Origin: Bifidobacterium santillanense
GTDB taxonomy: Bacteria > Actinomycetota > Actinomycetes > Actinomycetales > Bifidobacteriaceae
DNA: 64,000 nucleotides
Direction of reading: 5' to 3'
NCBI RefSeq assembly: GCF_018555385.1
Contig: NZ_JAFEJS010000002.1
Location: 62,001-126,000, forward strand
Shown here: piece by piece, positions 1 through 9,617 of the stretch
How positions within the stretch are numbered: position 1 is the stretch's first letter
Layout: every line of letters starts with the position of its first letter
Translations under genes and position numbers: made by a program
Notes under the pieces: generated by a model
Databases searched by the model: none
The model's input: the letters and a program-made list of their open reading frames with translations, nothing else
What the model was told of the DNA's origin: nothing

Positions 1-792
1 TTCCTGGGCGGCGCGCTCAAGGAGTACCCGCGCAAGGAGCTGGTCATCTCCTCGAAGGTCTACTTCCCGACCGGACCGGGCGTCAACGACCGCGGCCTGT
101 CCCGCAAGCACATCTTCGAGAGCATCGACCAGACGCTGAGGAACATGAAGCTCGACTACCTCGACCTCTACTACTGCCACCGCTTCGACGAGACGACCGA
201 CCTGACCGAGACGCTGCGCGCGATGAGCGACCTCGTGGCCCAGGGCAAGGTCCTCTACTACGGCGTGTCCGAGGAGTGGGGCTCGGCCCGTCTCGAGGAG
301 GCGCAGCGCATCATCGAGCGCTACAACCTGTACCCGATCACCGTGGTGCAGCCGCAATACAACCTGCAGGACCGCTACATCGAGCATGAGATCATGGGCA
401 CCTGCCGCAAGCTCGGCATCGGCATCACGACGTTCTCCCCGCTCGCCCAGGGTCTGCTGACCGGCAAGTACCGCAAGGGTCAGCCGCTGCCGGCCGGATC
501 GCGCGCCACGTGGCAGTCCGACCACCAGATCAACGATCTGCTGACCGACGAGAACCTCGACAAGGTCGAGAAGCTGCGCAAGGTGGCCGACGAGCTCGGC
601 ACGAACCTGCCGGTGCTGTCGATGGCGTGGATCCTGCAGCACCCGGAGATCAGCTGCGTGATCGCCGGCGCCTCCAAGCCGAGCCAGCTGGAGAACAACC
701 TCAAGGCGGCCGGCTTCGTCATCCCGGCCGACGCGATGGCCGAGATCGACGCGATCACCGGCTTCCACCGCTTCGAGCGCCACGTGGGCTGA
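1..792 (+). CDS. Aldo/keto reductase, C-terminal part (5' end outside window)
   Basis: The frame is open from base 1 and gives 263 residues, so about 60 N-terminal residues of a roughly 320-residue family are missing, including the catalytic Asp and Tyr. The visible part has the family lysine in VISSKV (residue 19 here), the active-site His in YYCHRFD (residue 60), the barrel strand GVSEEWGS, the segment VVQPQYNL and the C-terminal cofactor-binding motif AGASKPSQLENN. The pattern fits the Kv-beta/YghZ-like branch of NADPH-dependent reductases, which reduce small aldehydes or ketones in the cytoplasm. The substrate cannot be read from the sequence. It ends 12 bp before the convergent polymerase partner gene. 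Confidence 0.9.
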   Translation, partial: FLGGALKEYPRKELVISSKVYFPTGPGVNDRGLSRKHIFESIDQTLRNMKLDYLDLYYCHRFDETTDLTETLRAMSDLVAQGKVLYYGVSEEWGSARLEEAQRIIERYNLYPITVVQPQYNLQDRYIEHEIMGTCRKLGIGITTFSPLAQGLLTGKYRKGQPLPAGSRATWQSDHQINDLLTDENLDKVEKLRKVADELGTNLPVLSMAWILQHPEISCVIAGASKPSQLENNLKAAGFVIPADAMAEIDAITGFHRFERHVG

Positions 793-804
793 TTCGAAGG
801 TTCC

Positions 805-1023
805 CTATGCGCCGAAATCGCGGTCGCCCCTCATGTCCCGGAGGGCGGCCGCGGTTGCGGCGTTCTTCGCCGTGCGCGCGATGAGGTCCTCGTAGCCGGC
901 GAGGGCGGCGAAGGGCATGAACTGGGCGGCGCGGTTGCGGCGCGCCATCGGCGGATGCCGGCGCGAGACATGGTGCGGCATGTCGATGATGTCGTCGTAG
1001 CGGTGGGTCTCATGCAGGGTCAT
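805..1023 (-). CDS. Small YolD-like partner protein of the Y-family polymerase
   Basis: This 72-residue protein starts at an ATG whose first bases overlap the polymerase stop codon (ATGA at 1020-1023), so the two are translationally coupled. The core motif RAAQFMPFAALAGYED is the signature of small proteins commonly encoded directly after UmuC/DinB-like polymerases in Gram-positive bacteria and often annotated YolD-like. The molecular role is not established; a regulatory or accessory role in SOS translesion synthesis is inferred from the pairing. The N-terminus is His/Arg-rich. Being short and antisense to a long spurious frame, it is easy to miss. Confidence 0.8.
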   Translation of the reverse strand: MTLHETHRYDDIIDMPHHVSRRHPPMARRNRAAQFMPFAALAGYEDLIARTAKNAATAAALRDMRGDRDFGA

Positions 1024-2672
1024 GCGCGATGTCCTCCGATCTGGTCGTTGCGCGCGATTCCGGTGGCGCCGGGCTCCATGTCCATCGCCTTGACGACGGC
1101 GTTGCGTCCGTAGCGGCGTTTGATGGCGAGCATCGCCCGCTGCACGTCCTCGATCCGCCGGTCTCGCCCGCCACGACGCATCGGCCGATCGTCGGGATCG
1201 GGCTGCGGGGCGATCATGGGAGTCCCGCCCACGGAGACGTCCGCCGCTCCATCCGCAACGGGCCCGCCCGCGAACAGATCGGGCTGTTCGTAGCGTTTGC
1301 CGGCGGCAAGATCGGCCGGCGTGGCCAGGTCGACGGCGATGACGGTGAGGCGGCGCACGAGCAGCAACGGGTCGGCGATGCGCGCGAACAGCGCGGCCAT
1401 CGCCCCGCGGATGCGATCGGCGGAGGCGGTGTACTCCCCCAATCCGATGGCGCCGGAGGCGGGCTTCGGCACCCTGCGCCCATAGTGGTCCGAAGCCACG
1501 GGCCCGCGGTACTCCTCGGCGGCGCGCCGGGCGACGGCCCGCAACGAATCGTCGACGCAGGCGTCGAGCCGATCCGGATCCACGGCGCCGACGTCGTATC
1601 CGACGGCGAGCGCGACGCGGTTCGTGGACACGCCCCTGCCGGTCAGTTCGAGGGCGAGCGAGTCGGCCATCTCCTTGACGATGAGCAGCGCGGTGGCGTG
1701 GTCGGCCGGTCCGGTGAGCACCTGCCCGATGCTGGTGGAATGCGCGTCCGGCTCGTACGCCTTGATGTCGGCGATCGTGCACGGCTCCCAGCCCCATGCG
1801 TGGTCGATGAGGAGTTCGGCGTTGACGCCGAACATGCGGTAGAGCAGCTCCTCGTTGTAGTAGTCGGAGGCGCGGCCGGCCGAGCAGCGGGCGATGTCGC
1901 CCATCGTCATCAGGCCCGCCTTCTCGAGTCTGCGCGCGTATCCGCGGCCGACCCGCCAGAAGTCGGTGAGCGGGCGATGGTCCCACAGCAGCCGCCGGTA
2001 CGACGTCTCGTCGAGTTCGGCGACGCGCACGCCGTCGGCGTCGGCGGTCATGTGCTTGGCGACGATGTCCATCGCGACCTTGGCGAGATACAGGTTCGTG
2101 CCGATGCCCGCGGTGGCGGTGATGCCGGTCCCGGCGAGGATGTCGGACACGATGGCGCGGGCCATGCCGTGCGGCGTGAGCCCGGAGGCCTTCAGATACG
2201 GCGTCGCGTCGATGAACACCTCGTCGATCGAGTAGACGTGGATGTGCTCGGGCGCGGCGTACCGCAGGTAGATCGCATAGATGTCCGCGCTGATCCTGAG
2301 ATATTCGGCCATGCGCGGCATGGCGACGACCATCGACGCCTTGAGGCCGGGATCGCGGGCGAGCTCCAGCGCGTTCCACGACTCGCCGGAGAAGCGGCGG
2401 CCGGGCGCGCGCAGCACGCGTTCGGCGTTCACGGCGGCCAGCCGGCTCCTCACGTCGAACAGGCGGTCGCGGCCGGGGATGCCGTACGCCTTGAGCGACG
2501 GCGATACGGCCAGGCAGATGGTCTTGTCGGTGCGGCTCTCGTCGGCCACGACCAGATGCGTGGTCAGCGGGTCGAGCCCGCGCGCATGGCATTCGACGGA
2601 CGCGTAGAAGGATTTCAGGTCGATGGCGATATAGACGTGACCGTGCGCAGGAACCGTGAAACCTCCGCCCAT
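1020..2672 (-). CDS. Y-family DNA polymerase (ImpB/MucB/SamB, UmuC-like)
   Basis: A translesion DNA polymerase of 550 residues. The N-terminal catalytic motif IAIDLKSFYASVEC (metal-binding Asp18) and the second motif YSIDEVFID (near residue 147) supply the acidic triad. A thumb/HhH region (GDIARCSAGRASDYYNEELL) and a little-finger domain follow. The start at 2672 is chosen because GGGGAGG lies just upstream and the conserved domain begins about 13 residues later. An in-frame ATG at 2690 is possible; the longer open frame upstream is Arg-rich and unlike the family. A perfect LexA box lies about 150 bp upstream, indicating SOS induction. It is the first gene of a two-gene operon with the small partner protein. 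Confidence 0.9.
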   Translation of the reverse strand: MGGGFTVPAHGHVYIAIDLKSFYASVECHARGLDPLTTHLVVADESRTDKTICLAVSPSLKAYGIPGRDRLFDVRSRLAAVNAERVLRAPGRRFSGESWNALELARDPGLKASMVVAMPRMAEYLRISADIYAIYLRYAAPEHIHVYSIDEVFIDATPYLKASGLTPHGMARAIVSDILAGTGITATAGIGTNLYLAKVAMDIVAKHMTADADGVRVAELDETSYRRLLWDHRPLTDFWRVGRGYARRLEKAGLMTMGDIARCSAGRASDYYNEELLYRMFGVNAELLIDHAWGWEPCTIADIKAYEPDAHSTSIGQVLTGPADHATALLIVKEMADSLALELTGRGVSTNRVALAVGYDVGAVDPDRLDACVDDSLRAVARRAAEEYRGPVASDHYGRRVPKPASGAIGLGEYTASADRIRGAMAALFARIADPLLLVRRLTVIAVDLATPADLAAGKRYEQPDLFAGGPVADGAADVSVGGTPMIAPQPDPDDRPMRRGGRDRRIEDVQRAMLAIKRRYGRNAVVKAMDMEPGATGIARNDQIGGHRA

Positions 2673-2820
2673 CGCGCCCTCCCCGCCCATCGACCGGACG
2701 CCGACGAACCGTCGGCGCATCCGACGGCGCGACCGAGGCCGGCGCCTCCGGCCGAATGATCGGCGACGGAGGCGGGCCCGGGGAAACCACCATCGGAACG
2801 CATCCCACCATACCAGAAAA

Positions 2821-2836
2821 TCGAACATATGTTCGA
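2821..2836. promoter_or_regulatory. LexA (SOS) box
   Basis: The sequence TCGAACATATGTTCGA is a perfect 16-bp palindrome matching the Gram-positive/actinobacterial SOS consensus CGAACRNRYGTTYG. It lies upstream of the Y-family polymerase and between it and the divergent purF, so repression of the polymerase by LexA is the likely function. I see no other perfect match in the window. Confidence 0.85.
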
Positions 2837-3027
2837 CTTCCGTGTGTCGCCGGCCGCACCGAGGGAGCGGACGGACGCACGGACGGAAGGATGCGACGGG
2901 AGCGGGGCGGGATACCCGCACGCGCGGCGCGGCGCGACCGTCCGCCAGCACGCCGATGTAGCCGGCGATTGGTAGGGTGAACAGGTAGTGAACTCCATTT
3001 TGACCACGTTTGAGAAGGAGCTTTGGC

Positions 3028-4560
3028 TTGTCGGCTGAACTCGAAGACATTCACGAGGAATGTGGCATCTTCGGCGTGTGGGGACACCCCGACGCCGCTC
3101 GACTCACCTATTTCGGACTCCATGCATTGCAACATCGCGGCCAAGAGGGCGCCGGCATCGTCGCGAACGATCACGGCCACCTCATCGGCCACCGAGGCCT
3201 GGGCCTGCTGACCCAGGTGTTCGGCGACGAGCGCGAGATCGAACGACTCAAGGGCAACCATGCGATCGGTCACGTGCGCTACGCGACGGCCGGATCGGGC
3301 ACCACGGACAATATCCAGCCGTTCATCTTCCGCTTCCACGACGGCGACGTGGCCCTGTGCCACAACGGCAACCTCACCAACTGCCCGTCGCTGCGCCGCA
3401 AGCTCGAGGACGAAGGCGCCATCTTCCACTCCAATTCGGACACCGAGGTGCTCATGCACCTCATCCGCCGCTCCATGCAGCGCACCTTCATGGACAAGCT
3501 CAAGGAGGCCCTCAACACGGTGCACGGCGGCTTCGCCTACCTGTTGATGACCGAGCACGCGATGATCGGCGCGCTCGACCCGAACGGCTTCCGTCCGCTC
3601 TCCCTGGGCAAGATGAAGAACGGCGCCTACGTGCTGGCCTCCGAGACCTGCGCGCTCGACGTGGTCGGGGCCGAGCTCGTGCGCAACATCCGTCCGGGCG
3701 AGATCGTCGTCGTCAACGACCACGGCTACCGCATCGTGCAGTACACGAACAACACGCAGCTGGCGATCTGCTCGATGGAGTTCATCTACTTCGCACGCCC
3801 CGACTCCGACATCTACGGCGTCAACGTCCATTCCGCCCGCAAGCGCATGGGCGCCCGCCTGGCCGCCGAGGCCGGCGTCGACGCGGACATGGTCATCGGC
3901 GTGCCGAACTCCTCGCTGTCGGCCGCATCCGGCTACGCCGAGGCGTCCGGCCTGCCCAACGAGATGGGCCTGATCAAGAACCAGTACGTGGCCCGCACGT
4001 TCATCCAGCCGACGCAGGAGCTGCGCGAGCAGGGCGTGCGCATGAAGCTCTCCGCCGTACGCGGCGTGGTCAAGGGCAAGCGCGTCGTCGTCATCGACGA
4101 TTCGATCGTGCGCGGCACCACCTCCAAGCGCATCGTGCAGCTGCTCAAGGAGGCCGGCGCGGCCGAGGTGCACATGCGCATCAGCTCCCCGCCGCTCAAG
4201 TACCCGTGCTTCTACGGCATCGACATCTCCACCACCCGCGAGCTCATCGCCGGCCACAAGTCGGTCGAGGAGATCCGCGAGTACATCGGCGCCGACTCGC
4301 TCGCGTTCCTGTCGCTCGACGGTCTGATCGAATCGATCGGCCTCAACGCCGACGCACCGTACGGCGGTCTGTGCGTCGCCTACTTCAACGGCGACTACCC
4401 CACCGCCCTCGACGACTACGAGGCCGACTTCCTCAAGTCCCTCACCCCCGAGGACCGCGTGCGCCTGCCCGAGTTCGCGCTGTACAAGAGCAAGTACATC
4501 GGCAACGAGTACAACACCGTGCAGCCGTCGGCCGACGGCGACGCCGGAGTCGAACTCTGA
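3028..4560 (+). CDS. purF: Amidophosphoribosyltransferase
   Basis: Catalyses the first committed step of purine synthesis, from PRPP and glutamine to 5-phosphoribosylamine. The TTG start at 3028 follows AAGGAG at 3015-3020 with 7-nt spacing and gives 510 residues. An 11-residue propeptide precedes the N-terminal nucleophile Cys12 (EECGIFGV); the glutaminase domain continues through [12 protein letters not shown] and HNGNLTN. The C-terminal phosphoribosyltransferase domain carries the PRPP loop [16 protein letters not shown] near residues 351-366. Of the four cysteines that bind the 4Fe-4S cluster in Bacillus-type PurF, the last appears replaced: the C-terminal motif reads GLCVAYFNG. It leads a purF-purM-purD cluster. 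Confidence 0.97.
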   Translation: MSAELEDIHEECGIFGVWGHPDAARLTYFGLHALQHRGQEGAGIVANDHGHLIGHRGLGLLTQVFGDEREIERLKGNHAIGHVRYATAGSGTTDNIQPFIFRFHDGDVALCHNGNLTNCPSLRRKLEDEGAIFHSNSDTEVLMHLIRRSMQRTFMDKLKEALNTVHGGFAYLLMTEHAMIGALDPNGFRPLSLGKMKNGAYVLASETCALDVVGAELVRNIRPGEIVVVNDHGYRIVQYTNNTQLAICSMEFIYFARPDSDIYGVNVHSARKRMGARLAAEAGVDADMVIGVPNSSLSAASGYAEASGLPNEMGLIKNQYVARTFIQPTQELREQGVRMKLSAVRGVVKGKRVVVIDDSIVRGTTSKRIVQLLKEAGAAEVHMRISSPPLKYPCFYGIDISTTRELIAGHKSVEEIREYIGADSLAFLSLDGLIESIGLNADAPYGGLCVAYFNGDYPTALDDYEADFLKSLTPEDRVRLPEFALYKSKYIGNEYNTVQPSADGDAGVEL

Positions 4561-4635
4561 GCGCGACGGCCACGGCCCGCAATCCCCTCATCGAAGAACA
4601 ACCGAACACCGAACCCAAGAAAGGCCAATCCCCCA

Positions 4636-5673
4636 ATGCCCAAAGCATATGAGAACGCCGGCGTGAGCGTCGAAGCCGGATACGAAGTCGTCAAGCGCAT
4701 CAAGTCGCACGTGGCGCGCACCAACCGCCCGGGCGTGGTCGGCGGCATCGGCGGCTTCGGCGGTCTGTTCGACCTCGCCTCCCTCGGCTACAAGGAGCCG
4801 GTCCTCATCTCCGGCACCGATGGCGTGGGCACCAAGCTCGTCGTGGCCAAGATGGCGAACAAGCACGACACCATCGGCATCGACTGCGTGGCCATGTGCG
4901 TCAACGACATCGCCGCCCAGGGCGCCGAGCCGCTGTTCTTCCTCGACTACATCGCCTGCGGCAAGAACGACCCGGCCCTGCTCGAGCAGGTCGTCGCCGG
5001 CGTCGCCGACGGCTGCGTGCAGGCCGGCTCCGGCCTGATCGGCGGCGAGACCGCCGAGATGCCGGGCATGTACGACGAGGACGAGTACGATCTGGCCGGC
5101 TTCGCCGTGGGCGTCGCCGAGAAGTCCAGGATCGTCGACGGCTCCGGCATCGCCGAGGGCGACGTGCTCATCGGCCTGCCGTCCACCGGCATCCACTCCA
5201 ACGGCTTCTCCCTGGTGCGCAAGGCCCTGTTCGAGCAGGCCGGCTACACCGTGGACACCGTGCTGGACGAGCTGGGAGGCGCCAAGCTCGGCGACGTGCT
5301 GCTCACCCCGACCAAGATCTACGTCAAGGCCCTGAAGCCCCTGTTCGAGGCGGGCGTGGTCAAGGGCGTCGCGCACATCACCGGCGGCGGCTTCATCGAG
5401 AACGTGCCGCGCATGATCCCCGACGGCCTCGCGGCCGAGATCGACCTCGGCACCTGGCCGGTGCTGCCGATCTTCGACGTGCTCGAGAAGGCCGGCGAGA
5501 TCGACCACATGGAGATGTACAACATCTTCAACATGGGCATCGGCATGGTGCTGGCCGTGGACGCCGACCGCGCCGACGAGACCGTCAAGCTGCTCGAGTC
5601 CAACGGCGAGGCCGGCTACGTGATCGGCCGCATCGGCAAGGACACCGACGGCACGCAGATCGTGCTCAAGTAG
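4636..5673 (+). CDS. purM: Phosphoribosylformylglycinamidine cyclo-ligase (AIR synthetase)
   Basis: ATP-dependent ring closure of FGAM to AIR, the fifth step of purine synthesis. The protein has 345 residues, the usual length. Family features include the opening [16 protein letters not shown], the ATP/metal segment [11 protein letters not shown], the segment [11 protein letters not shown] and the dimer/active-site region [16 protein letters not shown] Shine-Dalgarno-like AAGAAAGG ends 11 nt before the ATG. It lies 75 bp after purF and 66 bp before purD in the same direction and is probably co-transcribed, although a strong hairpin lies between purM and purD. Confidence 0.97.
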   Translation: MPKAYENAGVSVEAGYEVVKRIKSHVARTNRPGVVGGIGGFGGLFDLASLGYKEPVLISGTDGVGTKLVVAKMANKHDTIGIDCVAMCVNDIAAQGAEPLFFLDYIACGKNDPALLEQVVAGVADGCVQAGSGLIGGETAEMPGMYDEDEYDLAGFAVGVAEKSRIVDGSGIAEGDVLIGLPSTGIHSNGFSLVRKALFEQAGYTVDTVLDELGGAKLGDVLLTPTKIYVKALKPLFEAGVVKGVAHITGGGFIENVPRMIPDGLAAEIDLGTWPVLPIFDVLEKAGEIDHMEMYNIFNMGIGMVLAVDADRADETVKLLESNGEAGYVIGRIGKDTDGTQIVLK

Positions 5674-5691
5674 TTCGCACAACGTGTACAT

Positions 5692-5716
5692 GGGCTTCCC
5701 CTCACCGGGGAAGCCC
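5692..5716 (+). terminator. Hairpin between purM and purD
   Basis: GGGCTTCCCC (5692-5701) pairs perfectly with GGGGAAGCCC (5707-5716) across a 5-nt loop. No T-run follows, and the purD ribosome binding site begins within about 10 nt. It is therefore more likely a partial terminator, processing site or mRNA stability element than a full terminator. Confidence 0.5.
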
Positions 5717-5739
5717 AATCAATGAAAGGACTTAGGACA

Positions 5740-7011
5740 ATGGGACAGAAGGTTCTGGTCATCGGTTCGGGCGCGCGCGAGCACGCCATCGCACACGCCC
5801 TGCAGCGCGGCGGCAGCGTCGATGAGGTGACCGTCGCCCCCGGCAACCCGGGCATGGAGCTCGACGGCATCCGCACCACGCACATCGACCAGTCGAACCA
5901 CGCGGCGCTGATCGACTTCATGAAGGACAACGGCTACGACTGGGCGTTCGTCGGCCCCGAGGTGCCGCTGATCGAGGGCATCGTCGACGACTTCGCCGCC
6001 GCCGGACTCAAGGCGTTCGGCCCGAGCAGGGCCGCCGCCCAGATCGAGGGCTCCAAGGACTTCGCCAAGCAGCTCATGGAGCGTCACGGCATCCCCACGG
6101 CCAGGTACGCGACCTTCGACGCGCTCGAGCCGGCCGTCGCCTACGTGCGCGAGCACGGCGCCCCGATCGTCGTCAAGGCCGACGGTCTGGCCGCCGGCAA
6201 GGGCGTCACCGTCGCGATGGACGAGGACACCGCCGTCGCCGCGCTCGACGACATCTTCATCGACCACCGCTTCGGCTCCGCCGGCGCCAAGGTCGTCATC
6301 GAGGACTTCCTCGAGGGTCAGGAGTTCTCCCTGATGAGCTTCGTCAGCGGCACCGAGTTCTGGCCGATGCCGATCTCGCAGGACCACAAGCGCGCCTACG
6401 ACGGCGACAAGGGCCCGAACACCGGCGGCATGGGCGCCTACAGCCCCGTCCCGCAGATCGCGCAGTCGGTCGTCGACGAGGCCATCGAGACGATCGTGCG
6501 CCCCACCGTCGAGGCCATGGCCGAGGAGGGCACGCCGTTCACCGGCATCCTGTACGCGGGCCTCATCGCCACCGCCGACGGCCCGAAGGTCATCGAGTTC
6601 AACGCCCGCTTCGGCGACCCGGAGACCGAAGTCGTCCTGCCGAAGCTCACCTCCGATCTGGGCGCCGGCATCAGCGCGATCCTCGACGGCGAGACCCCGG
6701 AGTTCACCTGGGACGACGAACGCGTCACCCTCGGCGTCGTCCTCGCCTCCGACGGCTACCCGACCAACGTCGTCAAGGGCGCGAAGATCCCCGCCATCCC
6801 CGTCGACGAGGATTCCCACGTCTACTACGCGGGCGTCGCCAGGAACGAGAACGACGAACTCGTCGCCTCCTCCGGCCGCGTCCTGTTCGTCGAGACCTCC
6901 GCGCCCACCATCAAGGACGCGCAGGACAAGGTCTACGCGATCATCGACGCGCTCGACACCAAGGGCATGTTCTATCGCCACGACATCGGCTTCAAGGCGC
7001 TGAACGCGTGA
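5740..7011 (+). CDS. purD: Phosphoribosylamine-glycine ligase (GAR synthetase)
   Basis: ATP-grasp ligase joining 5-phosphoribosylamine, the PurF product, to glycine. The ATG at 5740 is preferred because GAAAGGA lies 9 nt upstream and the family opening VLVIGSGAREHAIAHAL follows at once; a frame-shared ATG at 5722 sits before that site. The 423-residue protein shows FVGPEVPLIEG, the ATP-grasp region IVVKADGLAAGKGV, EFSLMSFVSG, GPNTGGMGAYSP and the metal-binding FNARFGDPETE. It is the last gene of the purF-purM-purD cluster and is followed by a bidirectional terminator. Confidence 0.97.
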   Translation: MGQKVLVIGSGAREHAIAHALQRGGSVDEVTVAPGNPGMELDGIRTTHIDQSNHAALIDFMKDNGYDWAFVGPEVPLIEGIVDDFAAAGLKAFGPSRAAAQIEGSKDFAKQLMERHGIPTARYATFDALEPAVAYVREHGAPIVVKADGLAAGKGVTVAMDEDTAVAALDDIFIDHRFGSAGAKVVIEDFLEGQEFSLMSFVSGTEFWPMPISQDHKRAYDGDKGPNTGGMGAYSPVPQIAQSVVDEAIETIVRPTVEAMAEEGTPFTGILYAGLIATADGPKVIEFNARFGDPETEVVLPKLTSDLGAGISAILDGETPEFTWDDERVTLGVVLASDGYPTNVVKGAKIPAIPVDEDSHVYYAGVARNENDELVASSGRVLFVETSAPTIKDAQDKVYAIIDALDTKGMFYRHDIGFKALNA

Positions 7012-7091
7012 TGAAGGAGCGGTAGCGGCGTTGCGCGCCTTGCTGCCGCACGCATCATCGCACGTTCGGACCGTTGATGGGCTGAACGAAT

Positions 7092-7123
7092 GAAATGAGG
7101 CTCCCACCCGGGAGCCTCATTTC
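7092..7123. terminator. Bidirectional terminator between purD and the LTA-synthase-like gene
   Basis: A perfect 14-bp stem (7092-7105 with 7110-7123) with a 4-nt loop and an A-rich side and T-rich side (GAAATGAGG / CCTCATTTC) lies between two convergent genes. It can serve either strand. Confidence 0.85.
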
Positions 7124-7179
7124 GTATGTCAGGGCACCTGGTTCCCTTCGCCGGAAGGGAATCCGTGCTCCTCCAACCG

Positions 7180-9297
7180 CTACGGCAGGTCCATGAAGCC
7201 GGTGTCCTTGAGGTAGTTGCGGCCGTCGGTGATGTCGTACTGGATGAGCTTGTAGTCGGCGAGGAGCTGTCTGGTCTCCTCGTCGAAGTCGCTCTCGGCC
7301 ATCGGGTTGCCGGCGTGGTCGAGGTAGATCGACTGACCTTCGGGGATGCGGTCCCAGCCCTGGATCTTGTTGACGACCGGCGGTTCCATCGCGGCGATCT
7401 TCTGGTGCATCATCGTCAGGAACGCGAGGTACGGCGACACCTTCGCATCCATGTGCTGCGCCGCCTGCGCGACGAAGAAGTTCGGCGACGAGTACGCGGC
7501 GTTGTTGATCTTCGTGCCCTGCGCGCCGGACGCCTTGTTCGACCAGATGAAGTAGTCGGTCAGATGCAGGGCGAGCGAGTTGTCGTCGTCCTCGCTGGCG
7601 GACGAGTAGATGCCGGGCAGATGGTCGCCGTAGAAGACCACGGTGACCGGTTTGTCGAGCTTGTCGAGCTCGTCCAGGAAGTCGGCGGTGGCCTCGTCGG
7701 TGATCGCCTGTCCCTTCTGGTAGGTCTGGATCGACTCCTGCTCGTCCTTGCCCAGCGGCGTGCCGGTGGTGGATTCGGCGGTGAAGTCGTTGTCCTTGTA
7801 CCACTCGTGGTAGGGCATGTGGTTCTGCATCGTGATGACCTGCAGGAACTGGTTGGAGTCGGTCTTCCTCACCTCCTCCAAGGTGCTGAGGTAGGTGGAG
7901 GCGTCGGAGACGTACGGACTGTCGTCGATGCGGTCCTGGTGCGAGATGACGTCCGGGCCGGTGAGCGTGTAGAAGTGCGAGAAGCCGAACTTCTTGTAGT
8001 TCGTGGCGCGCGAGTACATCGACGACTCGTACGGATGCAGGCCGATCGAGTTCTTCGCGGCGCCCCACATCTGGTTGATGGTCGGCGTCCAGTGCTCGCC
8101 GGGAACGAGCTGCTGGTAGGGGCTCGTCAGCGACGAGTCGAAGTTCGCCATCGACAGGCCGGTCAGCCCCATGTACTCGAGGTTCGCGGTGCCGCCGCCG
8201 TAGCCGGACGACAGCATGAGACCCGATGTGGTGTTCTGCTTGATCGCGCGGATCTTCGGCATCGAATCCTTGTTGACCTTCAGGCCCGGCACGCGCGAGG
8301 TGTCGGAGAAGGATTCGGACAGCACGTAGATCACGGTCGAGTCGGTCAGCTTGTTGCCGCGGGAGGCGTTGATCTTCTTCGCGGCCTTCTGGTATCGGGC
8401 GACGACCTGCTTCATCGTCTCCTCGGAGTAGTCGGACGGCTTGTCCATCACCTTCGGATTGACCTGGCGCATGAACGCGACAAGCGGGCCGTTGCGCTGC
8501 GCGTCGTAGACGGAGTCCCACATCGAGGGCTTGTCTCCCATGACGGTGGCGAGGTTCTTCGCCCACGAGCCGACGGTGCTCACCTGCATCGCATACAGGC
8601 CGAAGAACAGGCCCGGCACGAGGATGAGCAGCAGGCGCGCGACCGCGTTGATCGATCTGGTCTGTCGGTCGGAGCCGCGGAACATGCGCCCGCGGCGCGC
8701 GTCGATATGGTTCAGGAACACGAACAGCGCGGCGAACACGGCGAACACGGCGATGGCCGCCAGAATCGTCCAATGGGCGCCGGCGGGCATGAAGCCCATG
8801 AGGTTGCCGGCGTCGGCCTTGAGGAAGTTGAGGTCGGAGGGAAGCACCGCCTCATAGCGGATCGAGATCTTGAAATGCTCGATGACGGCGACGATGACGG
8901 CCGCCGCGATGAGCACCGGCGCCGCGATCCAGAACCGGTTGAACAGCATGAGCAGCGCGAGGTACAGCACGCCGACGAGCAGGACGTTGAGCACGAACAC
9001 GAAGTTCAGGTCGGTGAACATCTTGCCCACGAAGTCCCAGCCGACCTCCGGACTGGACAGGGTCACGCGCGAGGAGGCGCCGAGGCTCACGCCGACCTCG
9101 AGGATCGCCACGGCGGCGACGTCGAAGAGCACGAACAGGATGCCGTACAGCCAGCCGGGGAACGGTCTGGGGGCGATGCCCCAGCGACGTCGTCCGGCAT
9201 CGGCGGGATCCCGCTGCACCGCGGGAGCGGCACCCGCCGCCATGTCCCCATCGTTCATCGCATTCGATTCCTGATTCATACTGCTTGCTTCACCCAT
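7180..9297 (-). CDS. LTA-synthase-like sulfatase-family membrane enzyme
   Basis: A 705-residue membrane protein with five predicted N-terminal helices (about residues 46-68, 93-118, 121-141, 170-192, 213-232), followed by an extracytoplasmic alkaline-phosphatase-fold domain. Candidate catalytic residues match the lipoteichoic acid synthase plan: Glu in VLSESFSDT (near 326), the nucleophile Thr in GYGGGTANLEY (near 369) and Asp-His in FYGDHLPGIY (near 557). The likely reaction is transfer of glycerophosphate from phosphatidylglycerol to a glycolipid or polysaccharide acceptor; the acceptor cannot be determined. The start is uncertain: ATGs at 9297 and 9279 both have only weak ribosome binding sites. 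It is monocistronic, convergent with purD. Confidence 0.85.
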   Translation of the reverse strand: MGEASSMNQESNAMNDGDMAAGAAPAVQRDPADAGRRRWGIAPRPFPGWLYGILFVLFDVAAVAILEVGVSLGASSRVTLSSPEVGWDFVGKMFTDLNFVFVLNVLLVGVLYLALLMLFNRFWIAAPVLIAAAVIVAVIEHFKISIRYEAVLPSDLNFLKADAGNLMGFMPAGAHWTILAAIAVFAVFAALFVFLNHIDARRGRMFRGSDRQTRSINAVARLLLILVPGLFFGLYAMQVSTVGSWAKNLATVMGDKPSMWDSVYDAQRNGPLVAFMRQVNPKVMDKPSDYSEETMKQVVARYQKAAKKINASRGNKLTDSTVIYVLSESFSDTSRVPGLKVNKDSMPKIRAIKQNTTSGLMLSSGYGGGTANLEYMGLTGLSMANFDSSLTSPYQQLVPGEHWTPTINQMWGAAKNSIGLHPYESSMYSRATNYKKFGFSHFYTLTGPDVISHQDRIDDSPYVSDASTYLSTLEEVRKTDSNQFLQVITMQNHMPYHEWYKDNDFTAESTTGTPLGKDEQESIQTYQKGQAITDEATADFLDELDKLDKPVTVVFYGDHLPGIYSSASEDDDNSLALHLTDYFIWSNKASGAQGTKINNAAYSSPNFFVAQAAQHMDAKVSPYLAFLTMMHQKIAAMEPPVVNKIQGWDRIPEGQSIYLDHAGNPMAESDFDEETRQLLADYKLIQYDITDGRNYLKDTGFMDLP

Positions 9298-9617
9298 ACG
9301 CTCGGTTCCGTTGACGTTGTCGTTCGACGTTCCGTTCGACGGCCGACGCCCGGTGCCGGTCCGATCATCCGACCGGCACCGCCGCGTTCGACGGTCAAAC
9401 GGACATTGTCTCCCCCGAACCTTGGGAAAACCATAGGGACGGAGGATTCCTCACGATTCTCTGACCAATCGTTTCGTTGTCGCTCCTGCCACTCTAATGC
9501 GGAAGGTGCCCCGGGACATCCCCGAGACGCCCTGATTCGTCACGGATTCGTTCCGGCATCCGGCCGCCGCGGGAAGTCCCCGCGGGTCGTTCCGGCCGCC
9601 CCGGCGCCCGTTCCGCG
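9298..9617. other. Intergenic region with an inverted repeat
   Basis: About 320 bp between the binding lipoprotein gene and the LTA-synthase-like gene, both on the minus strand. The only structure I see is a 10-bp inverted repeat, CGGTGCCGGT (9351-9360) with ACCGGCACCG (9372-9381), which could be a terminator for the lipoprotein gene without a T-run or an operator. No credible ORF. Confidence 0.4.

Noticed and set aside
805..4257. A very long minus-strand open frame (over 1100 codons) across the polymerase and purF
   Set aside because: Only its last 72 codons are real (the small partner gene). The rest is antisense to purF or out of frame with the polymerase and has the Arg/Ala/His-rich composition of GC-rich shadow frames.
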